Below, piece by piece: positions 12,808-27,094 of a stretch of DNA of 64,000 bases (positions are counted from its first letter, which is position 1; each line of letters begins with the position of its first letter). The notes beneath the pieces were generated by a model. It did not search any database, was not told the origin of the DNA, and saw only the letters and a list, made by a program, of their open reading frames with translations. The stretch covers positions 524,427 through 588,426 of the forward strand of contig QAOA01006617.1 of assembly GCA_003255065.1 (NCBI GenBank), written 5' to 3'. Source of the stretch: Cercis canadensis (Eukaryota; Streptophyta; Magnoliopsida; Fabales; Fabaceae). A program made the translations under genes and the position numbers.

Positions 12808-15800
12808 TCATGAAGTAATGGATGGCCGAGGCAGTCTTTTGGCGATTTCCTGATAAAAGGAACAAACTTATCAATTTTCATGTCTCACAGGAATCTCCAA
12901 ACTAGCTTTGGAGAAATCATTCTAAGAATGCCTCAATCAAGTTTTCCAAGTGGGTGATATATATATATATCAAATAATCTTTAGGACAATTACTAACAGG
13001 GAAATATTCTTATATAGAGAAATGAATAATAAGAACAAGAGATGTATCTCTATTCAAGTGTGAACTGCTGATAAGCTAAAGGCAAGACACCACATAGCAC
13101 AATTGTACGACCTATATTTTTTTGGAAAGATTTTTTTTTCCAAAATTGTATGACATATTAAACACCAGATGTTTAGGTTCTTTATCTACAATGTAAAATT
13201 TCACATCCCATATGACATTAAAGCCTAATCGTAATTTGGTGCTTAGAGTCAGACAGTGATGGTATCTATTGAGTGAGCATCTAGTAATGAGTGTTTTCAT
13301 TAAAAAAGAAGGCGGAGAGGTGATTCACATAAATCTCTGGTCACGACTGAGATAATCTTAATATTCCGATATCTCACTCTCACTCTCACTGAGGCTAACA
13401 TGGCCAAAAAAACAAAACTGAAAGCATCACCAATCAGATTCAACCTAACAAGAATTAGATTTTTGCAGGATGCTCAATTTTCCTTGAGTGAGCTGCCACA
13501 CAAACTACACTTTGTAAAATCACCACTTCTTCAATTGACTAACACCCTATTCTGAGGTCCCTCTTAAGCATGTTACTCAAGTTTTCAAGGATGATGATTG
13601 GTCAACAACAAGAAGAACTTAAGAAAAACAGATCAATCATAACTTCTGAATGTTGAATAGGTGTTATTCTCATCTAAAAAGATCTGCATATGCTTTGATT
13701 GCAGATCACACTTCATATTATTCTCCTTCAGTATGATCAGCTATATAATCAGCAGGCAACTTAAGGCTCTAATTTTTGAGTGGCTTCGTTTTCCTCAGAT
13801 GTTGGAGGCTGGCCAGTAGTTGGTGCTATCTGGCATGCTCATTCTACTTCCCTACTAGTTGCAGTCTTGCAAAGTCTTACATTACGATCCCAGCTTTTCT
13901 AATTCCCTTTCTTTGACCTCATTTTTTTTTTTTTTTTTAGCTTTCTCCTTGCTGGTTANTTTTTTGAGCTTTCTCCTTGCTGGTTAGTTTGATTACCTAA
14001 CCTCTTGGGTGGGCATTTCTATTGAAGGACTTGTACTCACTGACCAGAGTAAAAATGGCCAACAAGATCCTGCTTCCCTAGTTATAAAAAAGTTAACCTA
14101 TAAGGCATCAAGGTTGTCTCCTACTTCAAGGCCATCTTCACAGCAGATTCAACCTTGTATAAATTAGATATCCATTTCCATATCAAATAATCCAATTTTA
14201 AAAATCAGTTCCCTCAGTCTATGCTTACACCAAGGAATATTATTCCTTCTATCCTCCTTACTTCCAAGTTTAATTCCTAATTCTCTAGATCCTTGCACAA
14301 TCCAACACCAAGAGAATATATATTACCTTTGCCAGAAGGGAAGTCAATCTCGAATTTTTGAAGGATGAGATTCCTATTCCAAGATAATTCTTAGCTCCTT
14401 CAACAAGTCTATCTGAATGTGCTACTACTATCTTCAGGCTGCAAGAACTTCATGGGGAAGCTTGCAACTAGCATAGTCAACAATATCCTAGGACACCAAA
14501 GACCAGAGTTAAAACTTGAGACTTACTGTAAGCAAATCCTATGGAAAATCCCAAAGATCTGCAAATCAATATCAAACAATATTCCAATATATCCTTGCAC
14601 TTAAGCTTGTTCAGCCTTAAGTTCTGATAGCCTTCATGAAGAGCTTATCGTTAAAGCTTAGGAACTGACCAAACTTCATAATGCCTAACTGGGATGAAAA
14701 CACAATCATCTTATTTTGGCACCTTAAAATGAGGAGTGACAATGTCAACCAAAAAAGTTTAGGACAAACTTTTAGATGCAAGACATATAACTCTTGTCAT
14801 AAATTTATTAACAAAGTTCAAAATGATTGTGCATTAACTGAAGGCCAGAAGCAATCACGGTTTTTACTAATTTCACAACAATCACAGCCAATGCCACAGT
14901 ATTTTCTATAATTCATCCATCCTCACTCTTGGCAAGCACAACATGTCATGATTCATTTTGAAATGAAATTATTGGAAGGAAGCAAATGTTAACAGTACCT
15001 CAAACAGCTCATTTATATTGTCTGCTGTCTTTGCAGATGTCTCAATAAAGAACATTCCATTCTTCTCCGCATAGTCAACTCCATCCTTCCAAGAGACATT
15101 AACGCGTAACATAACATATGATATGAGATTGACAAATGATTACTTCTTTTATAAAGAAGTCACAATAGCGAGGGGTATTACACCTACCTGAACAGGTACC
15201 TCCCGCTTCTCCAGAAGATCAGCTTTATTTCCGACCAATGCCATAACTATATCAGGGCTTCCATGCTTTTGTAACTCCTATAAAATGGCTAATAAATCAA
15301 TTGCTTGGTAAAAGAAAAAAATTTCACAGACAAACTAGAAACTTGAAGTCATCTAATTGACAAATAAAATTTAAGTAACAGCAGGTGAGCAATGACAGCA
15401 AATCCAAAGGATACAAAGTTCCTCAAATTGAATTATCTGCTTTCCATTTTATTCTTTTGACAGTTTCTCCAGCATCTCATCCACAATAACCCTAATAGTA
15501 GATTTTCTAGCCTCTCCATAAGCCAATAAAAGTAATCTAATGACAAAAGGAAAACAGGTAGGAAAGCAAGCAGATTATTTATCTCTGTAGAGGCGGTGAA
15601 TGGATCATAGAATACACAAATGCAAGGAACAGACAGTGATCAGTGATATTTCACATTGAGTAACAAGAGGCATTTTGTGAACTATAAAAAAAAAAAAAGA
15701 TCTATCCAGTGATATTTCACATATTTATTGCTGCTCAACATAGAGCTTCTTGTATCTTCCTAGAAGCAGGTTAAAAAAGAAACGAATATGCTCTTTTATG

Positions 15801-18033
15801 CCTGCATATAACCTGCAAAAAGTCTACATTGACTATTATTGACTCCCTTCTATGGCCATAACAATGGAACAGGATAAAATGACCTCCTATTTTAATATGA
15901 CGAACTGTGAATTTCTACTGAGTATAGCATCTGATTGACAGAACAGTCAGATTTTTATTTTTATTTTTCTTTTTGTGCGGGCACACACATCCACTGTATT
16001 CTCTCATATTCTTTCCCATCATTGAATAATTCCAGACTATAACTGGTGATTCAAAGCAAATAAATAACTATACCAAGCAAGAAACAGCAATATTGAACCA
16101 CACAATAACTGCAAAATTTACCTTAACCCAGTACTGTGCTTTAGTGAAAGAATCTGGGCTTGTTATATCATATACAACAACTGCAACTGCTGCCCCTCGA
16201 TAATACAATGGTGCAAGTGCAGCGTACCTGAACAAGATAATCAGCAATCAATTGTTCCTCCAGAAAGTTTTTGTTCGTGCAATAAGGAGAAAGGATAGAA
16301 CTTGATGAGAAACAAGAAATATATACTGAGTCTTCATGATGTTCCATAGAATAAAATATGTGTGATCTACCTCTCTTGACCAGCAGTATCCCATATTTCA
16401 AACTTGACCGTTGTAGAGTCTTGTAAAGCTATTGTTTGTGACAAAAATGAAGCTCCAACAGTTACCTTACATTACACAGACTAACAATTGTAAGTTACCC
16501 TACCATGAAATAATTTCATAACATATAAACACGAGAAAGTGTGTAAATATTCATCCACATGAACCGAGTAATCAAACAACCAAAATTCACTTTACATAAG
16601 ACAAAATTACATAAAATAAGAGTAGTAAGAACAGTAACATTCCTTACCTTGGATGTTGGATCAAACTGACCACGAACAAATCGAAGAACAATACAGCTTT
16701 TACCAACTCCCGAATCACCTAACAGAACAAGCTGTGTTCAGTGACATTAAAGTTAGTCGTTGGGTCCTAGGAAGGCTAAACAAGAATGTATTCGTAATAT
16801 TACAAAACTTGTTATGATTATCTTCAATGAACCCCCCTTGATCCACCAAGGAATTGATGTATAATTAAAATCCCTACCATAAGCAGAGATATCCTGCATG
16901 ATCCATCCAGTATAATTCTATGAAACACTTGTATGTTTCTTTTTTAATAATTATAAAGAAACACTTGCACTGTGTGGTTTCCAAACCCTTGACCTCTCTC
17001 AGCACCCCTTATGTTAGTGATCTACATCCATTTCTATGGCATGATATATAACCCCTGATCCTTATGTAATCTTTTGATTCTTTTCAGGAACCCTCCTGGT
17101 CAATACTTATAAACACATCATTATACAAGGCAGGCAGGTTGTGATTAGAAATTTAGATGTACTACAATGAACAGCATTCAATGGTACCTTTTTCTTTCAG
17201 TGTTTGTCATAATAATCCTCTTTTTTTTTTTTTTTTTTGTCTATTACTTATTGGGAAACAAATGATTCAATCCAAATAAAAGCTGAACTAACTAAAAAAA
17301 AAAATCAAGGCTGTTCTATAAAGAAATAGTTTAAAACAGCATTGGACAACCTATTCAACAAACATCAGTCTTCAACAGATAAATGCAATGACTGATATCA
17401 CAAAATTACAATGACTCTAATTTATCCGATACAAACTGAAATAAAATCCAGAAAATTAACATTTTTCAATTTAAGAAGGAATAATCACCCGTTTCCTCTC
17501 CTCACATTTTACTTCTTTGGACAACAAAGAATAACAAATTTACAATAAATGACTAAATAAACTGTTTCCGAAAGGCCAAACAACAATGTTTGTGAAAATA
17601 AAGAAGTCAGTGCAGCATAAACCTTGAACTTTGCCTATAAAGTACCTTGACACGTAGATTTTTAGCATCCTGCACTCCGTTCTCTGAATTCGTCCGACCC
17701 AACTGCCTTTGATTCCTATCTGAAACACAGAATCAAAATATACCCAAAACCCCATCAGAGTTACAAATTCAAAAGCTCAGAAAAAACAGGTAAATCACAA
17801 ATAACCAAACCCGTGTCAAATTACAACCTCTAATTCAGAAATCAAAGTTACAATATCAAAAATTTAATTCATTTTTAGCTCCAGAGCCAAATTTCTCAAA
17901 TAACCCATGGGAAATTCGCCAAAATTCTGCATTTTCAAATCCTTTTCAGGGAAAGGAAAAATCCGTAAAAACTCTACTGAGACAGATGCATTGAGAAATC
18001 AATTTTACCTGGAAAGGAGGATGTGCAACCCAT
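12808..18033 (-). CDS. RABF1: ARA6/RABF1, plant-specific N-acylated Rab5-type GTPase
   Basis: Small GTPase of multivesicular endosomes. Exons on the - strand: 18033-18009, 17719-17646, 16731-16648, 16465-16371, 16227-16122, 15277-15188, 15085-14999 and 12849-12808 (TGA), giving 200 aa (Arabidopsis ARA6 is about 202). All introns are GT-AG and in phase. It begins MGCTSSF: Gly2 for myristoylation and Cys3 for palmitoylation. It ends [13 protein letters not shown] with no C-terminal prenylation cysteines, the hallmark that separates ARA6 from conventional Rab5. Nucleotide-binding motifs: GDSGVGKS (38-45), WDTAGQE (86-92), NKAD (145-148) and ETSAK (173-177). The last intron is unusually long (about 2.15 kb, 12850-14998) and leaves only 14 codons in the final exon. 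Confidence 0.96.
13939..13986. repeat. Single-N assembly joint with duplicated 20-bp flanks
   Basis: The 20 bp before the N at 13959 reappear just after it (13967-13986). This lies inside the long last intron of the ARA6 gene and looks like an unmerged contig overlap rather than biology. Confidence 0.7.
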
Positions 18034-21000
18034 AGTGAGCTGAGATTTTCTGACTGAATTATATAAATCCCTATATTATATGTATATAGAAAGTATCAGG
18101 CTTCAGCAAGGAGAGGATGTTTATGGATAGTGGGCTATTGTTGTAAAGGGATGGTTACGGCGTTGTGGGTGGAATTGGGTCGTTAATGGTTGATGCGCTG
18201 ACTTCAATTTTGGACTTGTTTCCTCACAGGAAATGTGCTTTGTGCTTGTTGAAGAAAATTTTGAAAGATTGATAAGCTCGAGACAAATATTGGAAAAATC
18301 TAGGGATCATTCTTTCCGTAAGAAAGAGCAATTCCCAAGCTCATAAGATTAATGGGTAAATTGCATCTTTTTCCTAAGTTATTACTAAATCTATATTCTC
18401 CCCCAACTACCAATTTTGAGCATTTACCTTAATTAATTGAAATTCACCTAATTAGTTGATTGCACCCTACCCCTACCATCAAAATCGGGTTAAAGTTATA
18501 ATTATACCATCAAATAAATTCACGAGAAATGAGTTAATCTTAAAAGGGTAATGTTAGATTAATGTTTGAAAAAAATAAATTTAAAAATAGTACTAATATT
18601 CAATTCTGAATTTTCAGTATTGAAAAAAAATTTAAGTACAAGTTTTGAAATATTTAAAAATCTAATCATTTTAAGTATTTAGATTTTTTTTAGTTAGGGA
18701 TATTTAAAAAATACATTGAAACCTAAAACCTCAATCTTAGAGATCTTTAGACGACTTACTAAAGAAAATTATTGTCATTTAGGCTCAAAAATTATATGAT
18801 ACGGAAAAAATAAATTCAACTAAAAACATTTTTCACATAATATATTTTTTGTTGTTTGCTCTTATTTATGGAAAACATTTTCTCTTGTTTGGTATTTCAA
18901 AGAAAAATGAATGAATTTGAAAGAAATTATAAAATTAAAAATAATGAACAATTATTCTCAAGTTCATGTACTTAAAAAAAAAAAGTTAAAAAGTTTTAAA
19001 TTATCTTGTGTAAAATAATTAAAATATTTATTGGTGTTATATAATTATTAATTTATATATGTGATTATTTTGTTTATGTTTAAATGCTTCTACTTTAAAA
19101 TAATGTTGGAGTTGAAAATTATGCTGCAGCAAGAGTTTTCCCCGATTAAAAATTTTAGTCTTCATTAAGCGTATTTTGAGTGTTTTAGTGACTATTTTCT
19201 CTTTTGATTGTTGACTAACAGGAAGTTAGTGATTTTATTACCGATTGTATTTGTGTGTAGCATTTTTTTTTAAAAAAATGTAATGAAGGTATGTGTAGAT
19301 TTTCGATGGCAAATATAAAATCAACTAAATGCATGAGAAATTAAAATAATTTATTCCAAAATTAAATAAATTGTTTTTTTGGTGGGTTTGTTCTAGGCCT
19401 GGGTTCCCACAATAACCCAGAGTCCAGTATGAACCATAGTTGGGCTTGGGTTTACACTATGAAAGCCCTCTCAGGCAGCTTAGGTCCAAACCAATGAATG
19501 TCTTTGTCCTCTACTCGGCTATATTTTAAAATAATAAAAATGCCCATGGCCCAATATGCAGCAGGCCCACCGCATATATTGGTCTAATTCTAAATTCATA
19601 GAAAATCCCACAACCCAAATTTTCTCTAAATCATCTCATATTTTTTCACTTTCATAATCTATCCACAAACTTTAATAATTATTTTTCCTTTTATATATGT
19701 GAGTATGTTTGGTGTTCATTTAACACNTATATTTGAGTCTGTTTGGTGTTCATTTAACACAAAAGCTGGTTGAGAATGCATGAGACATGTGTAATGAATG
19801 ATTTTAGATCTAAAGCATTTATGCACACAAGTTCTATGAACTTTTTATTATTATTATTATTATAAGAGAGTATAATGTATTGAAAAAAAGGAAGAAAAAG
19901 TTCTATAAACCTAAAGCATAGGACAAAGTTTAAACATATTTTCACCTTATGGTAAAATTGAGTTTAGTTCAAAAAATGAGGAGTCAACAGTCAAACTCTC
20001 ATTTACTTGATCAAGAAGATCAATACCTTACTTCAAAAAATGAGGAATCAACAATCAAACTGTTATAAAAGAGCTTATTTAGTGACCAATTTTAGCTACG
20101 AAATAATTTTTGGTTATAATAAGACGGTATCGATATTTAAATATTTAACCTCTTACAAATTATACATAACTTTTTATTATTAAATTACACTTAATAACTT
20201 AAATTAAATAGTTTTATGTAAAAATTATTATGATATTTATCTAATAATATGTGGTTTATAATGAGGATGAGGGTAGTAGCACCAATGAGGTAGGAGTTAA
20301 AAATAAAATAAAAAATAAAAAATAAAAAAGGTTAGGAAATGGAGTTGCTTGGGTATTATATGGGTTGATGATTGGACTAACCAACCTCTTATGAGACAAT
20401 CCCACATGAAGTTTAGATAAGAGTAGGGGCCCATTTTTTGGAACTTTATTAATATTTAAGCAACTCAACTCAAGACATCTCCTTTCGCGAAAAAACACTC
20501 CAAGACATCGTGCACCCTTAGTCTTTGTAACCATCATTAATCTCTCTATCTTATCAAAATCATTTCCATACTCCACTAATTTGGACTTATTACACAACTT
20601 TGCAAAACGACATAGAATTACTCGAGCCTCTTTTTCCATTCTAAGCTATCCCATCATTTTTTCAATTACATTATTATTATTATTTGAGCTAGCATGCTTT
20701 TTTATACACTATATATCAACTTAATTATTCTTAGAAGAGTGATAATAAATGTATCATCTTTGTGTAAACGTTACATAAATTGTATTGCATAATGTGAGTT
20801 AGGGGGAGAAAAGTTAATTAATTAAGATCAACTTAGATTTTTCCATGCACATGTGACAAAAATAAAAGAAAGATTTTTCCCTTTCTTCCTCTATAAGAAA
20901 TAATAATAAAAAAGACACATGCATTTTTAAGAGGAATCAAACATGTAACTAGCTAATAACCTATGGGTCTAATGACACATCTTTTAATCATAAGAATTAG

Positions 21001-23112
21001 AGGGTTTGATGTTATGAATTTTATTCCTGTTATATACTTCATTCTCTTATTTTTCTCAGCACATTACGCTCTTATATATATAACTAAAAAAATAATGCAG
21101 CTATATATTAAAAATGCTTTCAATTTAAGGGTTCATATATATAGTCTCCGTGTCATCAATTTCAACACCAAATGAAGTAGGAGCAAGCTGTTTTGCATTG
21201 TTGTTTTTGGATTTTTTTTACTTCGCAGAAGAATTGCAATATTATTGCATGTACATTTGTGGTCCAATGAACAAAGGTGTGTTTACATCAATAAGTGGGA
21301 GTGTCTTTCCTTATTTTTTGAACTTTCATTTGAATTACCTAGCGTTTGGACGGTTCTTCTAGGGACAAGCATTTACATTACCTTTATGGCACTTTAATTA
21401 GATTATATCCCATGATAGGAGGGAGACTATCTCAAATGTGTTGCCATCTGTCTATCATGTCACTTGGTTTGTTCAATTCTACTATTTTCTTCTTGACCAC
21501 ATGGTCCATTCATAACTGGCTGATCATGAAAATGTTGTGGGCCCCACTCTCAAAATTATTTTGGTGAAGGGTTGGAAATTATTTGTACTACATTTTATTT
21601 CAATGACAGAAGAGATAAGGTAATTAGGAAAGTGGAATTTTCTATCATGTCATTATAGTGAATGATGGAAAGAAAAGAAAACGACAACGATAGTGTGTTA
21701 ATTAGTGTAAACCTTTTTTTAGGTTTTAATATTAATCTTAAGTAAAAATATAAACATGGAAATGCTTCTATATACCACAAGTCTTGGGATTTTAATCAAT
21801 CAAAAAAGCTTTGAGATGAAAGGAAAAGAAAGATAGATCCAAACAAGGATTCGGTTCTAAATTTCCAGATCCTTTGAATGTGAATTCCTTGGATTATCCC
21901 AACATGAGTGTGATAACATGTAGCCATTAAATCAAGTAATTTATTAGCAAGTATGAAGTATGAACTGGATCTTTATATATGGACTCCATGCATTAATTTG
22001 AGCTAAAAAATTTAATTTAATTATATAATAACAAAAAAAAAATACAATAAGTAACATTGTAGATGTGGTAATGTTATTTAGCCCCAAAGAAAATGTGGTC
22101 ATGAATTAAACTAAAAATAATTTTTTAATATAGATTTGAATCAGTTTAGTTGTGCCATATTAAAACAAAGAAAAACATAATTATGGTTTTAATGTTAGGT
22201 TTTGAATGTTAGATGCCAATATGGCAATATCTCTTACACCCATAATGGATTTTATAATGGGGATAACGCATATGACAAACAAGTATGTATTTCAATTACT
22301 GAGTGGCTGTCGTTTTTTCTTGCTATCCTTCGTTTCGAAGGAACTCACCTCATTAGTTTCTGCCTTTTGCCCTATTTGAACGACGTGGACAATCTCTGTT
22401 TGAAGACTACGTCGGCAGACGGCAGCTATCAAGAACAATGGTTGTTCTAATTTAGGAGAAGGTTATGTGGATGGATGTAAATTCAATAAAGACCCTTAAA
22501 AATGATAATTTGTAGATTTTAATTTTTTGTGTTTGCTAAATCTAAAGGTCACAAATAGTATATAACTTTATTAATATGTATTGTAGACACTGTAATTTAT
22601 ATATTGAATTTGTATTAAATCTCTAGTAACCTATAATACCAACACTTCTTTTTAGGGGTGTAATCAGTCCGGTTCGGTCTGATTTATACCTCAAACCGAC
22701 CACTGAACCCACCATGTGTTACATTACTATCTTACCTTTAAGCGATTTCTTATCCATAGATCCATCACTTACTCTCCTCTCCACTTTAATTCTCATGCAT
22801 AACTCTTTTTCCTACTTTTATTCTAAACTATTTAAAACTATACTAAAAATTGTTTACTTTTAAAATTATTATAATAATAATAAAAATAAAATAAATTTAC
22901 TTGCACAGTAGTGCTTATCTAGATGCTAGTAAAATATATTATATTACAATTCATAAAATAATAAATAAAACCTGTAAATGAATTAAAAATAAATTATTTA
23001 CTTCACGTATGGATAAGAAATTAACTTCTCAACCATATAGGTTAAATGATCAATTAACATTTAGAAGCTTAATTAATCGAAATTTTTTTTAAAAAAAAAA
23101 AAAAAAAAAAAA
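18034..23112. other. AT-rich intergenic region upstream of ARA6
   Basis: About 5 kb with no gene I can support. The first few hundred bases upstream of 18033 should contain the ARA6 promoter; TATATAA-like sequence lies at about 18058-18068 on the - strand. There is a single-N joint at 19727 with duplicated flanks ending ttcatttaacac. A fragment at about 22657-22715 (ggtgtaatcagtccggttcggtc) resembles the end of a dispersed plant repeat. A slightly GC-richer stretch at 22300-22450 has an 82-codon open frame with no recognisable motif. An open frame of 127 codons at 20256-20639 on the - strand is likewise unrecognised. Confidence 0.4.
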
Positions 23113-23485
23113 NNNNNNNNNNNNNNNNNNNNNNNNNNNNNNNNNNNNNNNNNNNNNNNNNNNNNNNNNNNNNNNNNNNNNNNNNNNNNNNNNNNNNNNN
23201 NNNNNNNNNNNNNNNNNNNNNNNNNNNNNNNNNNNNNNNNNNNNNNNNNNNNNNNNNNNNNNNNNNNNNNNNNNNNNNNNNNNNNNNNNNNNNNNNNNNN
23301 NNNNNNNNNNNNNNNNNNNNNNNNNNNNNNNNNNNNNNNNNNNNNNNNNNNNNNNNNNNNNNNNNNNNNNNNNNNNNNNNNNNNNNNNNNNNNNNNNNNN
23401 NNNNNNNNNNNNNNNNNNNNNNNNNNNNNNNNNNNNNNNNNNNNNNNNNNNNNNNNNNNNNNNNNNNNNNNNNNNNNNNNNNNNN
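23113..23485. other. Assembly gap (373 Ns)
   Basis: A run of Ns preceded by poly-A and followed directly by the left arm of a GC-rich palindromic element. Failure to assemble fits the strong foldback structure and homopolymers here. Confidence 0.95.
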
Positions 23486-23705
23486 AAAAGATTTTCAGAC
23501 ACGTGGGTCCCACCGGACACGTCGTGAGACCCACGGCGTGTACTAATAGGCCAAATTCATCCATTGTTCCAGAGTTGTGGGCCCCGTGACGAATTTTGGC
23601 TTATTGGGACACGCCGTTGGCCTCACAGCGTGTCCATGTGGGACACGCCGTGAGGCTCACGGCGTGTCCGGTGGGTCCCACGTGTTCAAAAATCTTTTTT
23701 TTTTT
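23486..23705. repeat. GC-rich nested palindrome (GACACGCCGTG family), copy 1
   Basis: The left arm (23486-about 23541) and the right arm (about 23641-23700) are near-perfect inverted repeats; both contain ACACGTGGG next to CCCACCGGACAC, and each ends in an A-rich or T-rich tail. Within the arms, GACACGCCGTG and CACGGCGTGTC form smaller palindromes, and a second such hairpin lies at about 23607-23660. The centre carries a further inverted pair (ggccaaattc and gaattttggc). It is non-coding and stands out sharply from the AT-rich surroundings. Its left flank is lost in the gap. A related copy is at about 44965-45156. Confidence 0.75.
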
Positions 23706-25370
23706 AATTTTTGAATTTTTAAAAAGTGTAATATTTGTGTAAATAGTTTGAAACTTGTAATATTTGGGTAAATACTTTTACACAATGTAATATTTGTGTC
23801 AAAAAGCCCACAAAACTTGCTACCAATGACCTGTCTATTCTCTGCATATTGTACTCTTATATATACATATATATAAATAAATAAATAAAGCACAAAACCT
23901 ATGCTTTCTAGAGGCTCTCGCTATTTCCTTCCAAGTTCCAACATAGTTGTTGCAAGTAATTAAGTAGATCTATATTTGAAAGTTTTTTTAACTCTCTCTT
24001 TCAAAATTCTAATTCTTTGGGCCGAGGCTAAGAAAATGTTTAAATTCTTGGAATTGTAACTTGGAATTCATATGACAATTCTAGAGAATCTAGAGAAGAT
24101 GCCAAAGAAAAAGTAAATTTGAAAGGTTAAATTCCAATAGAGTTCAATTCTAGGCTCCATTCCATGTCAAATGTGGCCTTCGATATAATTGTAGAAAGAA
24201 AATTGTAATTTTTTGAATTCACCTGATTAGCAAAGAAACAAAAGAACATATTATACTCTATATAGTTACTAGCTCTTTTAGAAAGAAACTTGAAAAAGTG
24301 GGCAAATGAATTTAAGTATTCATACTTTACAACATGGCGTCAAAGTCTCTAACTTATTTACTAGTTTGAAAAATAATTCTAATATCACATATTATATGGT
24401 GAAGATCATAACATTGAGACCAAAATCGAAAATGAAGGGGAAGTTGACGTGCATATTAGATTGAGAGGATATTTTGAGGACAACCATTTGTCAAGAATGA
24501 AGCATATGGGGTCCTTGTGTTCTCATATTGTTGTATATCAACACATATGTAATGTAGGGTTGTGAGCTCTGGTTCCTTAGATGGCTTTGTTGCATGCTCC
24601 TTATCTCTCAATACAAAGTTGCACAATATCATCTTGCACTATCAATGCTCATTAACTCTCAGTTGCAGCATAAAACTAGGTTCATAAAACGTGTACAAAA
24701 ACAGAAAATATGATATCAATATCAACCATCAAACAAAATCATTGATTTAAGGATGAAAAGTTTTTTTATATTTTTAATTAAAAAATTTAACTCTATCTAT
24801 TTAATAGTAAAATATGTTAAAAAAATTATAATATACAATTTAAAAATTATGNAACACTTCAAATATAATGACTTACAAACTCTAATCTACTCTACTTGCT
24901 CAATTTAAGGTCTATTTTAGACGCTGCCAAATATATTAAATCTCGCGGCTTTCATAGCAATGCTCATGATATTACTTTTCATTAATATGATGTTAACTAA
25001 AATTATTTGGAAAAATAAAGAAAGAAAACCAAGCACCTAACCGAGGGAGCTGTTTGTTTTGACTTTTGACCATGAATTCATTTGGATTTCAAAAGGGCAG
25101 TTTTGGAAATAAAATAAAAGTAAGCAGAGGTGAGTGTGACTTTGCGGTGCGAGGAAATAAAAGATGTGAGGCCACGTGAGTGAGAGAGGGGGAAGTAATA
25201 AAAGGTGAGAAAAGGCCGCACGAGGGGGTGTGAAATTGAAAGTTTCCTCTGACTCAGACTGTACCACGTCTACCCCTGTCCAAACGATTCCCCCTGTCGG
25301 CTTACGTCACCACACCTTTTTTTTTTTTTTAATTTTTATAATAAATTGTTTTTCTTACATAAAAAAGCAC

Positions 25371-25402
<32 letters not shown>

Positions 25403-27094
25403 TATAAAATGAAAATAAAATTTATAATATTAATTTTTAAAATTTTTATAACTAAAAGAGTTGTCTTTAAATTCAGGATAATGATAATATATTTTTATAA
25501 CATTAAAACTTTTTTTTTATGAGAAACACAAATTTATTATATTAAATTATTTAGCACTTATATAATAACAAATAATACTATATAAAATTTTTACTACGAG
25601 ATATAAAACTTTAAACTTAAAACCTATTGAAAAAATTTGGAATAACATATTTGTTTGATCTCTTATAAATACATTAATTATTAAATTTCGTTATTCACAA
25701 AAAAAAAACTTAGTCAATTTAGTCCTCAATCAATAATCTCTTACAGTATAGTTCCTTCATCTATCAGTTAATATATCTGTTAACGAAATTAATGATGTAT
25801 TTTATTAATTATGACGAGGTCATGTTAATATAAAATTAAATTTTCGTATGGATTAAAATCCCCTCTTGAGTAAAAATATAAACGTGTATCACCTTAATTA
25901 CTTAGCAATTTTCTTTTCTTTTATAGCACAATTTCTTGGTTGAAACGCTAAAAAAAATGACATTTCTTGAGGTTTTTTTTTTTTTAAAACACTTTTCTTC
26001 TACTCAGTTCCAAATTTTAGACAAATTCTTTTGACGTGTAAGATTATCTTAGAAAATTGCTCTATTCATATTTTCTACCGTTGCGGGTGGATTTCTTTCT
26101 ACTTTTTGTGACTTGATGAACTGATATAGCTTAGGTTTGATCCTAAGATAATTTGGATAATGATAAAGATTACCTACCAACTTGGTGTTATCTTAACGTT
26201 CAAAGATAATGATGGAATTACGTCATCAATCATGATTAAGATAGTAAAAATTAAGCTTAAGCATATGGAGAATTGAATCCAAAACATGAGAGAGGTGAGA
26301 CCAGGGAATCTCAATTTCTTTTTTAATGTAAATCATAATTGTGAATTATTATAGTAGTAAATCCAAGGATTTTACTTAGTGGTAAAAGTGTTATAGCTTC
26401 AAGTTAATCAATAATATTAAAGGACAATTACTGGTAACTTTTTAAAGGTAAATTATTGGTCACTTTGTAAAAAAACACTATTTAGGAACACCGTCAACCT
26501 AAGGCCTACCTACAGGAATTTGAATTTATTACCTCTTCATATGATTTGTTTCTTCTCGCACACAAAAGATAAGTTCATTGCTTTAAATAATATTAAAGGA
26601 CAATGTCCTCAAAAGATCCAAAACAATTTTCCCAAAGAGTTAATACATGTAACTATATCAAAATAAAAGGAAAAGACAACTAGAAATAGCAGAGCCAGTG
26701 GTTTTGCAGGACCAGCAAAAAGCAGTACCAACTAGCCTTGAACTAATCAAAATTTGATGAATCAAACCAAAATAAATGCCCACCACTTATCAATGAAATC
26801 TCATTTGTGAGATCTAAACTTATTTTCTAACAAAACTTCCAATTAATTATAATTTGGGGAAAAAAAGTGAAGAGAGTATAGTAGAAGAAGAACAAAACCC
26901 AGATTTACTTAATTCTCAAATACAACAAGAATTCCATTCCAATTGAACTTCAATTCCTCTCCCTAATTTGTATGCTACTATATATATATATACATACATA
27001 CATACAACCATAGAGCATGGAAGGAACTAAGATATGCAGGAATTTGTCTCCTTCACTCTTATACTTCCACTAAAAATTCTCTTTTGCTTTCCTT
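23706..27094. other. AT-rich intergenic region
   Basis: No gene supported. The stretch 25130-25270 is less AT-rich and contains a G-box-like GCCACGTGAG and the W-box core TTGACC nearby (about 25060), so it could be regulatory, but no adjacent coding sequence was found. (AT)n occurs near 25385-25405 and a single N is at 24852. Confidence 0.35.

Noticed and set aside
20385-20410. aatcccacatgaag as a second snRNA promoter element
   Set aside because: Only partly matches the USE, and no TATA or snRNA-like sequence follows at the right spacing.
20256-20639. 127-codon frame on the - strand
   Set aside because: No recognisable domain, a low-complexity C-terminus formed by an A-rich repeat, and no promoter or splice support.
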